DNA of 12,500 nt from Penaeus vannamei (GCF_042767895.1 NC_091549.1:49063737-49076236); one strand, 5' to 3'; positions 1 through 7,027 are shown, numbered from the stretch's first letter. The notes: generated by a model from the sequence alone, not told the origin. A program made the numbers and translations.

Positions 1-68
1 TAGATAGAGAGATTGAAAAAGGAGGCATGAATTATAGGCCTGATTGAATTTTAGAGATTTTAGTTGAT

Positions 69-275
69 TTTATCATTATTGTTATTGTTATTGTTATTAC
101 TGTTATTATTATTATTGTTGTTGTTGTTGTTATAATTGTTATTGCTATTCTTATTCTCATTACTATTTTTATTACTATTATTATTGTTGTGGTTGTTATT
201 ATTGTAATTATTGTAGGTATTATTATGATTTTACTATTATTAATATTTATATCGTTATTATTTCTACCAAGATTA
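69..275. repeat. Degenerate (TTA/TTG)n trinucleotide field
   Basis: About 200 bases built almost wholly from TTA, TTG and TTC triplets, with a short run of TTG near 116-130. It is an old, interrupted microsatellite. The minus strand reads as an Ile/Thr/Asn-rich frame only because the period is three; no coding function is inferred. Confidence 0.9.
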
Positions 276-499
276 TTATATTTATAATTCTGGAAATAAC
301 GAGACTGGACTAGAAGTGGGCCCAGGAAAGCGAATGAGCATTGCAATTGACGCAAATTAATTGCACGCGGGAGAGGGAATTCTGCCTTGCCCTGGGAAGC
401 AAACTTGACACGTCCATTAATTTTTTTCCGACGTAATTGTGCGATCGTTTCAATTTGTAAAACGAGAATTGAACCTTTTCTGGCTTTTAATTTTATTTA
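276..499. other. Short unique AT-rich stretch, no gene seen
   Basis: Mixed-composition sequence between two repeats. It contains an inverted repeat, TGCAATT at 342-348 and AATTGCA at 359-365 with a 10-base loop, overlapping an octamer-like ACGCAAAT and a TAAT core at 350-361. These resemble POU or homeodomain binding cores, but such AT-rich motifs are common by chance. No reading frame here looks coding. Confidence 0.6.
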
Positions 500-511
500 T
501 TTTTTTTTTTT

Positions 512-543
<32 letters not shown>
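500..543. repeat. Poly-T tract
   Basis: A run of about 44 bases, T except for a CA interruption at 512-513. On the minus strand it is poly-A and could be a retroposed tail, but no poly(A) signal, target-site duplication or recognisable element body is visible beside it. Confidence 0.95.
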
Positions 544-546
<3 letters not shown>

Positions 547-586
547 CTGCTTGTTTGCATTTTTTTTCTTGCCGTGAGTGTAAAAG

Positions 587-595
587 CTGTTGTTT

Positions 596-628
<33 letters not shown>
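587..628. repeat. (TTG)n trinucleotide array
   Basis: About ten perfect TTG units from roughly 597 to 627, preceded by a slightly interrupted unit. It is an ordinary microsatellite. Confidence 0.95.
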
Positions 629-964
629 TCAAATTAGTGCATTGTTTCTTGTCATTGGGATTGCATTGTTGGACTATCATTGCACCGATGATTAAATTCC
701 GATTTCCATGAAACAGTTCATTTGCATGATGAAAACAAGCATGGTGGCGGATTTTTTTCTTCTTTTTTTCTTCTTTTGTGGAACCATTTTTCCCCTGTGG
801 TTTTATTACATTTGTCATTTTGTCTCGGACTTCGACATCTTGTGATCATTACCGCTGTTATTTTGTTTGCCATTATAAAATAAGTTATATGTATCGGTGC
901 AGTGGACGTTTTTAATTTATTTGTTATGTCTGTTTAAGCTCAAAAGTGATTATCTTTATCTGGG
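629..964 (+). other. AT-rich intron-like sequence, no gene seen
   Basis: More than 300 bases of T-rich, non-tandem sequence with stops in all frames. Its composition and its position just upstream of a strong 3' splice site make it look like the end of a plus-strand intron. No RNA gene, mobile element or promoter motif was recognised. Confidence 0.5.
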
Positions 965-997
965 ACTAACAGACATTTCTTATCTTTTCAGGTGAGA
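965..997 (+). other. Strong 3' splice site abutting a 5' splice-site hexamer
   Basis: ACTAAC at 965-970 matches the metazoan branch-point consensus. It is followed by a T/C-rich tract and CAG at 989-991, so the branch A lies about 21-23 bases before the AG. The next six bases, GTGAGA at 992-997, match a 5' splice site. The site could be an ordinary acceptor starting an exon at 992, or a zero-length-exon recursive splice site as described for long arthropod introns. Both readings are inferences from motif quality. Confidence 0.5.
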
Positions 998-1090
998 GAA
1001 ATACGAGGCGCAGTGAGTGGCAACGCCATTGGTGTTGCCAAACATGGGTCAGTGATCGCGAGTGAGTGTTGCCAACTTGCGTTGCTTTAG
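992..1090 (+). other. Candidate exon following the 991 acceptor
   Basis: Reading from the base after the acceptor, one frame is open for 32 codons to TAG at 1088-1090, beginning VREIRGAVSGNAIGVAKHGS. GTGAGT hexamers at 1013-1018 and 1062-1067 are possible donors, giving internal exons of 21 or 70 bases. The island is non-repetitive and more GC-rich than its flanks. I do not recognise the peptide, a second frame is open for 23 codons, and the length is within chance. It could be a short internal exon, a terminal exon, or non-coding sequence. Confidence 0.22.
1018..1040. repeat. 23-base near-perfect palindrome
   Basis: The arms TGGCAAC (1018-1024) and GTTGCCA (1034-1040) are exact complements. 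The interior pairs too, apart from one G-T wobble and the central base. GTTGCCAA recurs at 1068-1075. The arms contain the half-site recognised by RFX-family factors, but in everted rather than X-box order, so a regulatory role is speculative. Confidence 0.75.
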
Positions 1091-1134
1091 TTAATGTTGC
1101 TGTTGCAGTATTACCAGCACAGCGTTTACACTAT

Positions 1135-1137
<3 letters not shown>

Positions 1138-1221
<84 letters not shown>

Positions 1222-1347
1222 TCTCTCTCTCCTTCTCTCTTCCTCTCTCTCCCTCCCTCTCCCTCCCTCACTCACTCACTCACTCACTCTCTCTCTCTGC
1301 TCTCTCCTTCCCTCTCTCTCTCTCCTCTTTCCCTCCCTCTCACTCTC
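1138..1347. repeat. (CT)n array with degenerate pyrimidine tail
   Basis: About 40 perfect TC units at 1138-1218, then interrupted TC/CCCT sequence including a short (ACTC)n run near 1267-1288. The Leu-Ser reading frames over it are artefacts of the dinucleotide period. Confidence 0.97.
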
Positions 1348-1373
1348 AACTTGTCCCTGTTCCAAATGATCAA

Positions 1374-1960
1374 GTCGGAAGAAAAACAAAGAGAGAGCAA
1401 ACGCCGATGAGAAAAGACAAAGTCAAACCGCCAAACAGAAAGAAGGAAGAGGCGACGGGGAGAAATGACTGGCTAGGATTAGGGATTAGGGGAATTAGGG
1501 AAGATCTAATAGTGGGGGATCAAGTAAGTGAGGGAGGGAGAGAGAGGGAGAAAGAGGGGGAGGGGAGGGAGAGAGAGAAAGAAAGAGGGTGAGGGGAGGG
1601 AGGGAGAGAAAGAGTGAGGAAGGGGAGGGAGAGAGAAAGAGGGAAGGGGTGGGAGAGAGAAAGAGGGAGGGAGGGAGAGAAGAAGAGGGGAGGGAAGGGG
1701 AGAGAGAGAGAAAAGAGAGGAGGAGGGAGGGAGAGAGAAAAGAGGGAGGGAGGGGAGGGAGAGAGAAATAGGGAGGAGGGGAGGGAGAGAAAGAGGGAGG
1801 GAGGGAGGGAGAGAAGAAAGAGGGAGGGAGGGGAGGGAGAGAGAAAGAGTGAGGGCGGGAGGGAGGGAGAGAAAGAGTGAGGGAGAGAGAGAGAGAAAGA
1901 GTGAGGGAGGGGTGGGAGAGAGGGAGAGAAAGAGAAGGAGGGAGAGAGGGAGAGGGAGCA
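1374..1960. repeat. Long polypurine tract of GGGA/GAGA/AAGA units
   Basis: Nearly 600 bases dominated by A and G on the plus strand. From about 1520 only scattered T and C interrupt it. A loose ~30-base higher-order unit recurs: a GAGAGAGAAAGA block followed by GGGA repeats. Such mirror-like polypurine tracts can form intramolecular triplexes. Overlapping frames on both strands (Arg/Glu/Gly-rich and Ser/Pro/Leu-rich) are compositional. Confidence 0.92.
1476..1500 (+). repeat. Short run of telomere-like TTAGG(G) motifs
   Basis: TTAGGG occurs at 1479, 1486 and 1495 with 7- and 9-base spacing. The arthropod telomere unit is TTAGG. Three imperfect copies are far too few to call an interstitial telomere. 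Confidence 0.3.
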
Positions 1961-2079
1961 CGAATTGGTATCTTCATTTGGATTCGTTTCGGTAATTTGA
2001 ATGTCGTGTTATTAGAAGGTATATTGACCGGGTATTGCCTTAAGCTTACTTATTTTACTGGTTTGTTGATTTAAGTGTT

Positions 2080-2525
2080 ATTTTATTTTCGTGGTTCTTT
2101 TCATACGTGATTTTACATTTTCTCTGCAGTTTTGTTTCGTTATCGGTGTCAGTAATGTTTATATCATTATTGTTGTTAGTTTTAGTTCATTTTGTCAGTG
2201 GTTGTTTAATTATTGTTATTTTCAAACGTATTCATTCCAATAATGGTTGTTATGTTATTATTGTTGTTTTAAACCTGGTCATTTAATTGATTGTTGTTAG
2301 ATTGTTATTATTATTAGCGTATCTATTTCATTAGTGGTTGTGAGATTATTATTGTTATCTTAAACGCGATAATTTCATTAATTGTTTATTTGATTAATAT
2401 TTTTTTTACGTGTTCATTTCATAAGTATTTTTTTTATCATTATTATTTTTTTTACCTGTGCATTTTATTAATGGTTGTTCGAATATTATTATTTTTTTAC
2501 GTGTGCATTTTAGTAATGTTAGTTG
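2080..2525. repeat. Degenerate ~45-bp tandem repeat (minisatellite)
   Basis: What looks like plain AT-rich DNA aligns as eight diverged tandem units starting near 2166, 2209, 2257, 2301, 2345, 2393, 2439 and 2484, a spacing of 43-48 bases. Each unit has an ATTATTNTT block, then a core resembling ACGTGTTCATTTCATTAATG, then GGTTGTTNGA. One or two more decayed copies may extend back to about 2080. No coding potential is visible. Confidence 0.7.
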
Positions 2526-2529
2526 GCGG

Positions 2530-2813
2530 TGAAGCGAAGAGAAAATGCGTCCTGCGTGGGAATGCCTTCTCTCCCTTCCTCTTGTGTCTTCTTTTCTTCT
2601 CTTCTCTTTCTTTTCGTCTTGTTTTTCTTCTCTTCTCATATTTTCGTGTTCTCTTTTATTCTCTTCTCTTCGCTTCTCGCTTATCTCTTTTTTCCTCTCC
2701 TCTTCGTTTTCCTGACCTGTACTCTTCTCTTTTATGTGGTCTCTCCTCTCTCCTTCTTTCCCCGCCTTTCTTCTCTCTTTTCTATTCTTCTCTTCTCTTT
2801 TCGTTTCCGTCTA

Positions 2814-2815
<2 letters not shown>
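2530..2815. repeat. Degenerate (TTCTC/TCTT)n pyrimidine tract
   Basis: TTCTC, TCTT and related pyrimidine units with occasional G or A. It leads directly into the perfect CT array that follows and seems to be a decayed extension of it. The hydrophobic frames crossing it follow from composition. Confidence 0.85.

Positions 2816-2906
<91 letters not shown>
2816..2906. repeat. (CT)n dinucleotide array
   Basis: About 44 uninterrupted CT units. The complementary GA array on the same strand at 3183-3247 lies some 277 bases downstream, so the two can pair as arms of a long hairpin. Confidence 0.98.
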
Positions 2907-2909
<3 letters not shown>

Positions 2910-3057
2910 TCTTTCCTTTTCCTCTTCGTCTCCTTCCTCCGTCCCTTCCACCCACCTCCACCCCTTCCTCCTTTGAAATATTCACGTTATTTATGATTTC
3001 CTCCCGGCTCGGAAAAGGTTAAAGCGAGAATTGGGAATAACGGAGTTGGCCAAGGAC
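2907..3057. other. Pyrimidine-to-purine switch region
   Basis: C/T-rich sequence to about 2980, then roughly 75 bases of mixed composition, then A/G-rich sequence. It is the loop between the CT and GA arrays. No gene or known motif was recognised. Confidence 0.6.
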
Positions 3058-3180
3058 GGAAGGCGAAGAGCGCGGGAAGGGAATGAAAGGGAAGTGAGAG
3101 AGGAGAGGAGAAGAGAGGGAGAGGGAGAGGGAGAGGGAGAGGGAGAGGGAGAAGAGAGGGAGAGAGACAGAGACAGAGAC

Positions 3181-3182
<2 letters not shown>
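3058..3182. repeat. Purine tract with (GAGGGA)n and (GACAGA)n runs
   Basis: Around 3112-3152 the hexamer GAGGGA repeats six or seven times. A short GACAGA run follows at about 3162-3182 and passes into the GA array. Confidence 0.9.

Positions 3183-3247
<65 letters not shown>
3183..3247. repeat. (GA)n dinucleotide array
   Basis: About 32 GA units without interruption, flanked on both sides by longer purine repeats. Confidence 0.98.
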
Positions 3248-3248
<1 letters not shown>

Positions 3249-3560
3249 GGAGGGAGGGAGGGAGAGGGAAAGAGGGGAAGAGGGAGGTAGGGAGGGAGGG
3301 AGGGAGGGCGAGGAGGGAGAGGGAGAGAGGAGGGAGGGAGAGAGAGGAGGGAGGGAGAGGGAATGGAATGAGAAAGCAGCAAATATCGCAGGGAAAGGTG
3401 GAAAAGGAGGGGAGATAAGAGAGGAGAAGGAGAGAAGGTGAGTGTCAGAAATAGAAGAGAAAGTGTGACAGAAAGGGAAAGGGGGGGCAAAGAAGAGACA
3501 AGGGGAAAAGGGTATAAGAAAAGTTAAATAGAAGGAGAGGCAGACGAAAAGAAGGTAAAG
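3248..3560. repeat. Degenerate GGGA-rich purine tract
   Basis: (GGGA)n runs near 3250-3350 decay into A/G-rich sequence that continues to about 3560. No gene was recognised. Confidence 0.85.
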
Positions 3561-3770
3561 GGTCGTTTGTTATTCTTCCCTATTTCTCTTTCTCTCTGTT
3601 TTCCAGTTTTCTATTGCTTTCTCTCTCCGCCTCTACCCTGTATAGCCTTCTTTCTTTCTATTCTTCCCTTCTTCCTATTCCCTCTTTACGCCTAGTGATC
3701 TTCTTTTGGTTCTTCCCTTTGCCTTCTCATTGTCGTTCTCCCTCCATTCCCCGTCATTCGCCTACCTTGC
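3561..3770. repeat. Degenerate TTC/TCT pyrimidine stretch
   Basis: T/C-rich low-complexity sequence with no clean period, bounded by purine-rich domains on both sides. No supported feature beyond the composition. Confidence 0.65.
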
Positions 3771-4080
3771 AAGGGAATTGGGAAACATTTAAGGGCAGCG
3801 AGAGGGGATGGAGAGAAGGCTGAGAAAGAGAAAGGGGAGATGGAAGGGAAAGGCGAAGAAAAGGCGAGTAGGGAGAAGAGGAAACAGAAGAAAAAAGAAT
3901 CGAAGAGAAAGCTAGTAGGGAGACGAGGAAACAGAAGAAAAGGGAAGCGAAGGGAATAGCAACAGACAAACATCCCGACAGAAGCAAAAGAGAATAAAAA
4001 AAGAGTCAGGAAATAACCCAAACGAGAAAGAAATGAGAGCAGAGACAATAGAGACAAAGAGGAAACGGAAAAAAATATAT
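3771..4080. repeat. Purine-rich low-complexity stretch
   Basis: A/G-rich sequence of AGAA, GGGA and AAGG words with scattered C and T. It includes the 47-base duplication listed separately. The minus-strand Ser/Phe/Leu-rich frames here are compositional. Confidence 0.7.
3867..3941. repeat. Two-copy 47-base direct duplication
   Basis: The 28 bases at 3867-3894 recur at 3914-3941 with one difference (GAAG versus GACG). The offset of 47 bases includes a diverged remainder. It is a small tandem duplication inside the purine-rich block. Confidence 0.8.
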
Positions 4081-4194
4081 TATTTCTCCAGTCTCCCTCT
4101 TTCTCTCTTTCTCTCGAGTTATCCCGCAAGAGTTCTTGGCAGAGACAGGAAGGTCATTTTGAACCCTTTTAGTGGTCTTGTCGCAAGTTGTCGA

Positions 4195-4385
4195 GGTCCT
4201 AGTGGGAGGGAGGGGTTGGGGGAGGGGGTGGTGGAGGAAAGGAGAGGGGAGGAGAGAGGAAGGGGAAGGGAGGGGGTGGTGGAGGAGAGGGGAGTGGACG
4301 GTGGAGGAGAGGGAGAGGGGTAAGAAGGGGAAGAGGGATGTAGGTCATGGTCGAGGGGGAGGAGGGGAGGGAGGGGAGGGTGTGA
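4195..4385 (+). repeat. G-rich GGGA/GGTGG tract with quadruplex potential
   Basis: Many runs of three to five G separated by short A/T loops, including GGGGGTGGTGGAGGA-type words near 4222-4236 and 4271-4286. Several stretches fit the usual four-run quadruplex pattern on the plus strand. Confidence 0.85.
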
Positions 4386-4482
4386 CAATTGTATTTCTTC
4401 TTGTGTTTTCGTTACTATATTTCCGTCCATTTTTAGGGGTGTGCATTACTGTTCTGCGTTCGTGTTTGCTGTTTCATTCACT

Positions 4483-4645
<163 letters not shown>

Positions 4646-4766
4646 TCTGTTTATGCGCACACGTATTTTCATTGCGTGATTTACATGAATAAAAAGGAGA
4701 ATTGTATTTAAAGACAGTGAAAAGTAGGTAATAGAAGAATAGGGCACAGTATAAATGATAGGGAAG

Positions 4767-4768
<2 letters not shown>

Positions 4769-4833
<65 letters not shown>
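4769..4833. repeat. (GA)n dinucleotide array
   Basis: About 32 perfect GA units, then AATTT and a short purine-rich flank. Confidence 0.98.
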
Positions 4834-4836
<3 letters not shown>

Positions 4837-4895
4837 TAAGGGAAAAAGAGAGACAATAGCGAGAGCAATCAATGTCAGGAATCCGACCTCTGATC

Positions 4896-4921
4896 TGACC
4901 TTATGTGACCTTGTGTGACCT
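4896..4921 (+). promoter_or_regulatory. Triple direct repeat of a nuclear-receptor half-site (DR4-DR4)
   Basis: TGACCT occurs at 4896-4901, 4906-4911 and 4916-4921, each separated by four bases (TATG, TGTG). On the minus strand this is AGGTCA repeated with DR4 spacing, the layout bound by RXR/USP heterodimers; EcR-USP is also known to bind such direct repeats. A weaker CGACCT lies at 4884-4889. The 10-base period places all three on one face of the helix. It could also be a short decayed 10-base tandem repeat with no function. Confidence 0.4.
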
Positions 4922-5345
4922 TGTGGCTGCGGCGAAGAGAGGGGCTCAGGTGTTGACTGTTCCTTTTATAGTTTCTTTCTGTAAATAGTGGTTTCCTTCC
5001 ATAATGATTTATTAGCTTATTGTGTATTGTTATTTCTTCTTCTTCTTCTTTTATTGCTCCTAATTCCGCTTATTTTACCGTTACCTTCTTCATAGACGTT
5101 CGTGGTTGTAACAAACTACTTGCAATATTACATGTTCGTTTGCAATTCTACCTTTAACTACCTCTTGCTATATAGAATCTACTATTACCAAGCCTAGTAA
5201 CACGTAATAGACATTATGATCATATTTTTTTTCTTCGTCAGTGCGTCAATTACTGTTTCCTTCGTCGCTGCCTTCCTGTAATTATTAGCCTCTGTTCATC
5301 TGATCGCGTGATGGTAAACAAGGCGTTGCCTGGCGTAGCGTCCCG

Positions 5346-5359
5346 GTTGCCATGACGAC
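5346..5359 (+). promoter_or_regulatory. X-box-like (RFX) palindrome
   Basis: GTTGCCATGACGAC matches the symmetrical RFX X-box GTTGCCATGGCAAC at 12 of 14 positions. A second GTTGCC half-site lies about 22 bases upstream at 5325-5330. It is in the most CpG-rich part of the unique island. No transcription start could be placed next to it. Confidence 0.3.
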
Positions 5360-5562
5360 GGCCTGATACTCGCGAGATGAGGGATTTATTTTCAGCTAGG
5401 ATTTTTTTTCTTTTCTTATCTCGTGTGGTGGTGTTTTTGTAGCCATTGTTTTCCTTTCTCGCTTTCTGGGGGTTTTGTTTTTGTTTTGTAGTTTGTTCTG
5501 TTCTCTTCTGATCTGGGGTATCTACACTACACAACTCCCCCGTCTCCCTCTTTCTGTCCCTC

Positions 5563-5567
<5 letters not shown>

Positions 5568-5652
<85 letters not shown>
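5568..5652. repeat. (CT)n dinucleotide array
   Basis: About 42 perfect CT units, entered through a short C/T-rich flank. Confidence 0.98.
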
Positions 5653-5656
<4 letters not shown>

Positions 5657-5722
5657 TCTCCCCCTTCCTCCCCCCCTCCTCCCCTCTCCCCCTTCCTCCC
5701 TCCCTCCCTCCCTCCCTCCCAC
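5653..5722. repeat. C-rich (TCCC)n tail of the CT array
   Basis: Runs of C with single T or TT, ending in five to six TCCC units at about 5696-5720. The G-rich minus strand could form quadruplexes. Confidence 0.9.
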
Positions 5723-5901
5723 CCATCTCACTCAGTGTTTGTATACATGCCTGTACTCTCTTCCCTTCTCCCTGCCTCCCAGCCTCCCTGCATCCTTACA
5801 TCCCTTCCTTTATTTATAGCCTGCATGTACAGCAACCCATCACGCAAACTGGAAATGAACCGAGAGAATACAGAGACGCGATGTAGTCTCTCCTTTTTCC
5901 T
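5723..5901. other. Short unique stretch, no gene seen
   Basis: Mixed sequence between the CCCT tail and the next pyrimidine minisatellite. An open frame from 5735 crosses it, but its later part is translated minisatellite and no domain is visible. Confidence 0.5.
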
Positions 5902-6110
5902 TCATTTTCTCCTCATTCATCCTCATTTTCCTTCATTCAATCCTCATTTTCTTCTCATTTTCATTCATTCCTCATTCATCCTCATTTTCTCCTCATTTCC
6001 ATTCATTCCTCATTCATCCTCATTTTCTTCTCATTTGCATTCATTCTCATTTTCTCCTCATTTTCATCCATCCCTCATTCATCCTCATTTTCTCTTCATT
6101 CATCCCTTTC
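5902..6110. repeat. Pyrimidine minisatellite built on CTCATTCATC / CTCATTTTC
   Basis: The word CTCATTCATC recurs at 5912, 5971, 6009 and 6074, alternating with CTCATTTTC and CATTCATTC. The clearest full period is 38 bases (5971 to 6009); other spacings reflect loss or gain of the shorter words. The plus-strand His/Ser/Phe-rich frame is a by-product. Confidence 0.85.
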
Positions 6111-6400
6111 TACATCTGTCAACATGAATACGGTCCTTTCTCCTTGATAATCCCTGCCCGCAAGATGCACGCGTGGGATGTCCAATTGCCCGTCTCTTGA
6201 ACTGCGTGTTATGAGAACATTAGGAGAACACGTGTGGTTGGGGGGAGGGGGGGGATGGGTGGTTCTGGCGACTGGCTGTCCGCGGTTGCATTGGCTTGCC
6301 TTTGGCTTGCTTTGGGTTTTAATTCGTCTTGAGGGGAGGCCAGGGTGGGTTTGTGGGGTGTGCGTTTTGTTTCGTTGTTGGTGTTGGTCTTCGAGTGTTC
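6111..6400. other. Unique island with an E-box and a G-run
   Basis: About 290 bases of non-repeat DNA. CACGTG, a canonical E-box, lies at 6221-6226, and a G-run region with quadruplex potential follows at 6239-6260. An ATG at 6178 with G at -3 opens a 135-codon frame (start MSNCPSLELRVMRTLGEHVW). Its second half is translated TTC repeat and no domain or splice signal supports it, so I do not call a gene. Confidence 0.5.
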
Positions 6401-6665
6401 TTTTTGTTCTTGTTTTTCGTCTTTGTCTTCCTCTTCTTCGTCTTCCTCTTCTTTTTCTTCTTCTTCTTCTTCTTATTATTATTATTATTCCTCCTTTTTT
6501 TTCTTCTTCCTTTTCTTCTTCTTCCTCCTTTTCGTTTTTTCTTCTTTTTTTTTACTGGCGCTTCTTCCTTAGGTCCTCATCTTAATCGACCCACTCCTTC
6601 TCCTCCTCCTCGTCCTATTTCCTCCTCGTCCTCGTTGCGCCCCTCGCCCTCCTTTCCCCTCCGTG
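6401..6665. repeat. Degenerate (TTC)n/(TTA)n/(CCT)n field
   Basis: TTC units at about 6421-6473, a short TTA run at about 6470-6489, more TTC/TTTTC to 6550, then CCT units near 6595-6660. The hydrophobic Phe/Leu and Ser frames are compositional. Confidence 0.85.
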
Positions 6666-6792
6666 CCAATTTCCCCTCAAGTGAGTGAAGTCTGCCTTTT
6701 CATTTCCCTTATTCACCAAAGGCCTCTCTCCCCCTCCCCCACCCACACCCCTCGCCCCGTCCCCGTCAACCTGCATTTGCTTCCCGTTGCAG
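6573..6792 (+). other. Candidate 108-base exon followed by a possible 112-base intron
   Basis: CTTCTTCCTTAG at 6561-6572 is an acceptor-like sequence. GTGAGT at 6681-6686 is a donor, and a further acceptor, TTTGCTTCCCGTTGCAG, ends at 6792. The exon would be 108 bases, open in phase 0, and joins in phase to a frame downstream of 6793 that reads through a unique stretch (LETQASRTVVPVYWETVWQW). Acceptor look-alikes are expected in pyrimidine-rich DNA and the encoded peptide is low complexity, so this may be coincidence. Confidence 0.15.
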
Positions 6793-6830
6793 GCGCCCCG
6801 TTACCCCCCCACCCCACCCCACCCCCCCTT
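6724..6830. repeat. C-rich tract with i-motif/quadruplex core
   Basis: The core at 6804-6828 is four C-runs (7, 4, 4 and 7 bases) separated by single A residues. The minus strand therefore has four G-runs with one-base loops, the pattern of very stable parallel quadruplexes. Confidence 0.85.
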
Positions 6831-6832
6831 GC

Positions 6833-6981
6833 TTGAGACACAGGCAAGCAGGACCGTTGTTCCAGTGTATTGGGAAACGGTTTGGCAGTGGACGGGGAAG
6901 GAAGGAGGAATGAGGAAGGGTGCGTGCGTCCAGGTCGTCTCTGTATTCTCGTCTCTATTTTGTCTTTTCCTTCCCTTTCCT

Positions 6982-6987
<6 letters not shown>
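6833..6987. other. Short unique stretch, no gene seen
   Basis: Mixed, mildly purine-rich sequence to about 6930, then pyrimidine-rich into the poly-T. It is part of the possible downstream exon discussed at 6573-6792. Confidence 0.45.
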
Positions 6988-7012
<25 letters not shown>

Positions 7013-7027
7013 GTGTGGGTGTGTGTG

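Larger units (their letters stand above)
4834..5530. other. Largest unique (non-repeat) island in the window
   Basis: About 700 bases with only a short TTC run near 5035-5052. It contains a CpG-bearing section at 5300-5375 and two possible transcription-factor sites listed separately. Its minus strand carries an open frame covering about 5250-5500, but that frame runs on into the adjacent CT array and has no recognisable domain. No exon with convincing splice sites was found. Confidence 0.6.

Noticed and set aside
500..900. Poly-T as the tail of a minus-strand retroposon
   Set aside because: No element body, poly(A) signal or target-site duplication could be identified beside it.
1066..1410. 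Long Leu-Ser open frames over the CT array
   Set aside because: A dinucleotide array stays open in all frames; the peptide is a pure Leu-Ser alternation with no flanking domain.
2101..2130. Acceptor-like TTTTCTCTGCAG near 2129
   Set aside because: The sequence after it is AT-rich degenerate tandem repeat with no open coding-like frame.
4151..4347. Additional AGGTCA half-sites at 4151 and 4342
   Set aside because: Single half-sites in 12.5 kb are expected by chance, and no second half with standard spacing is convincing.
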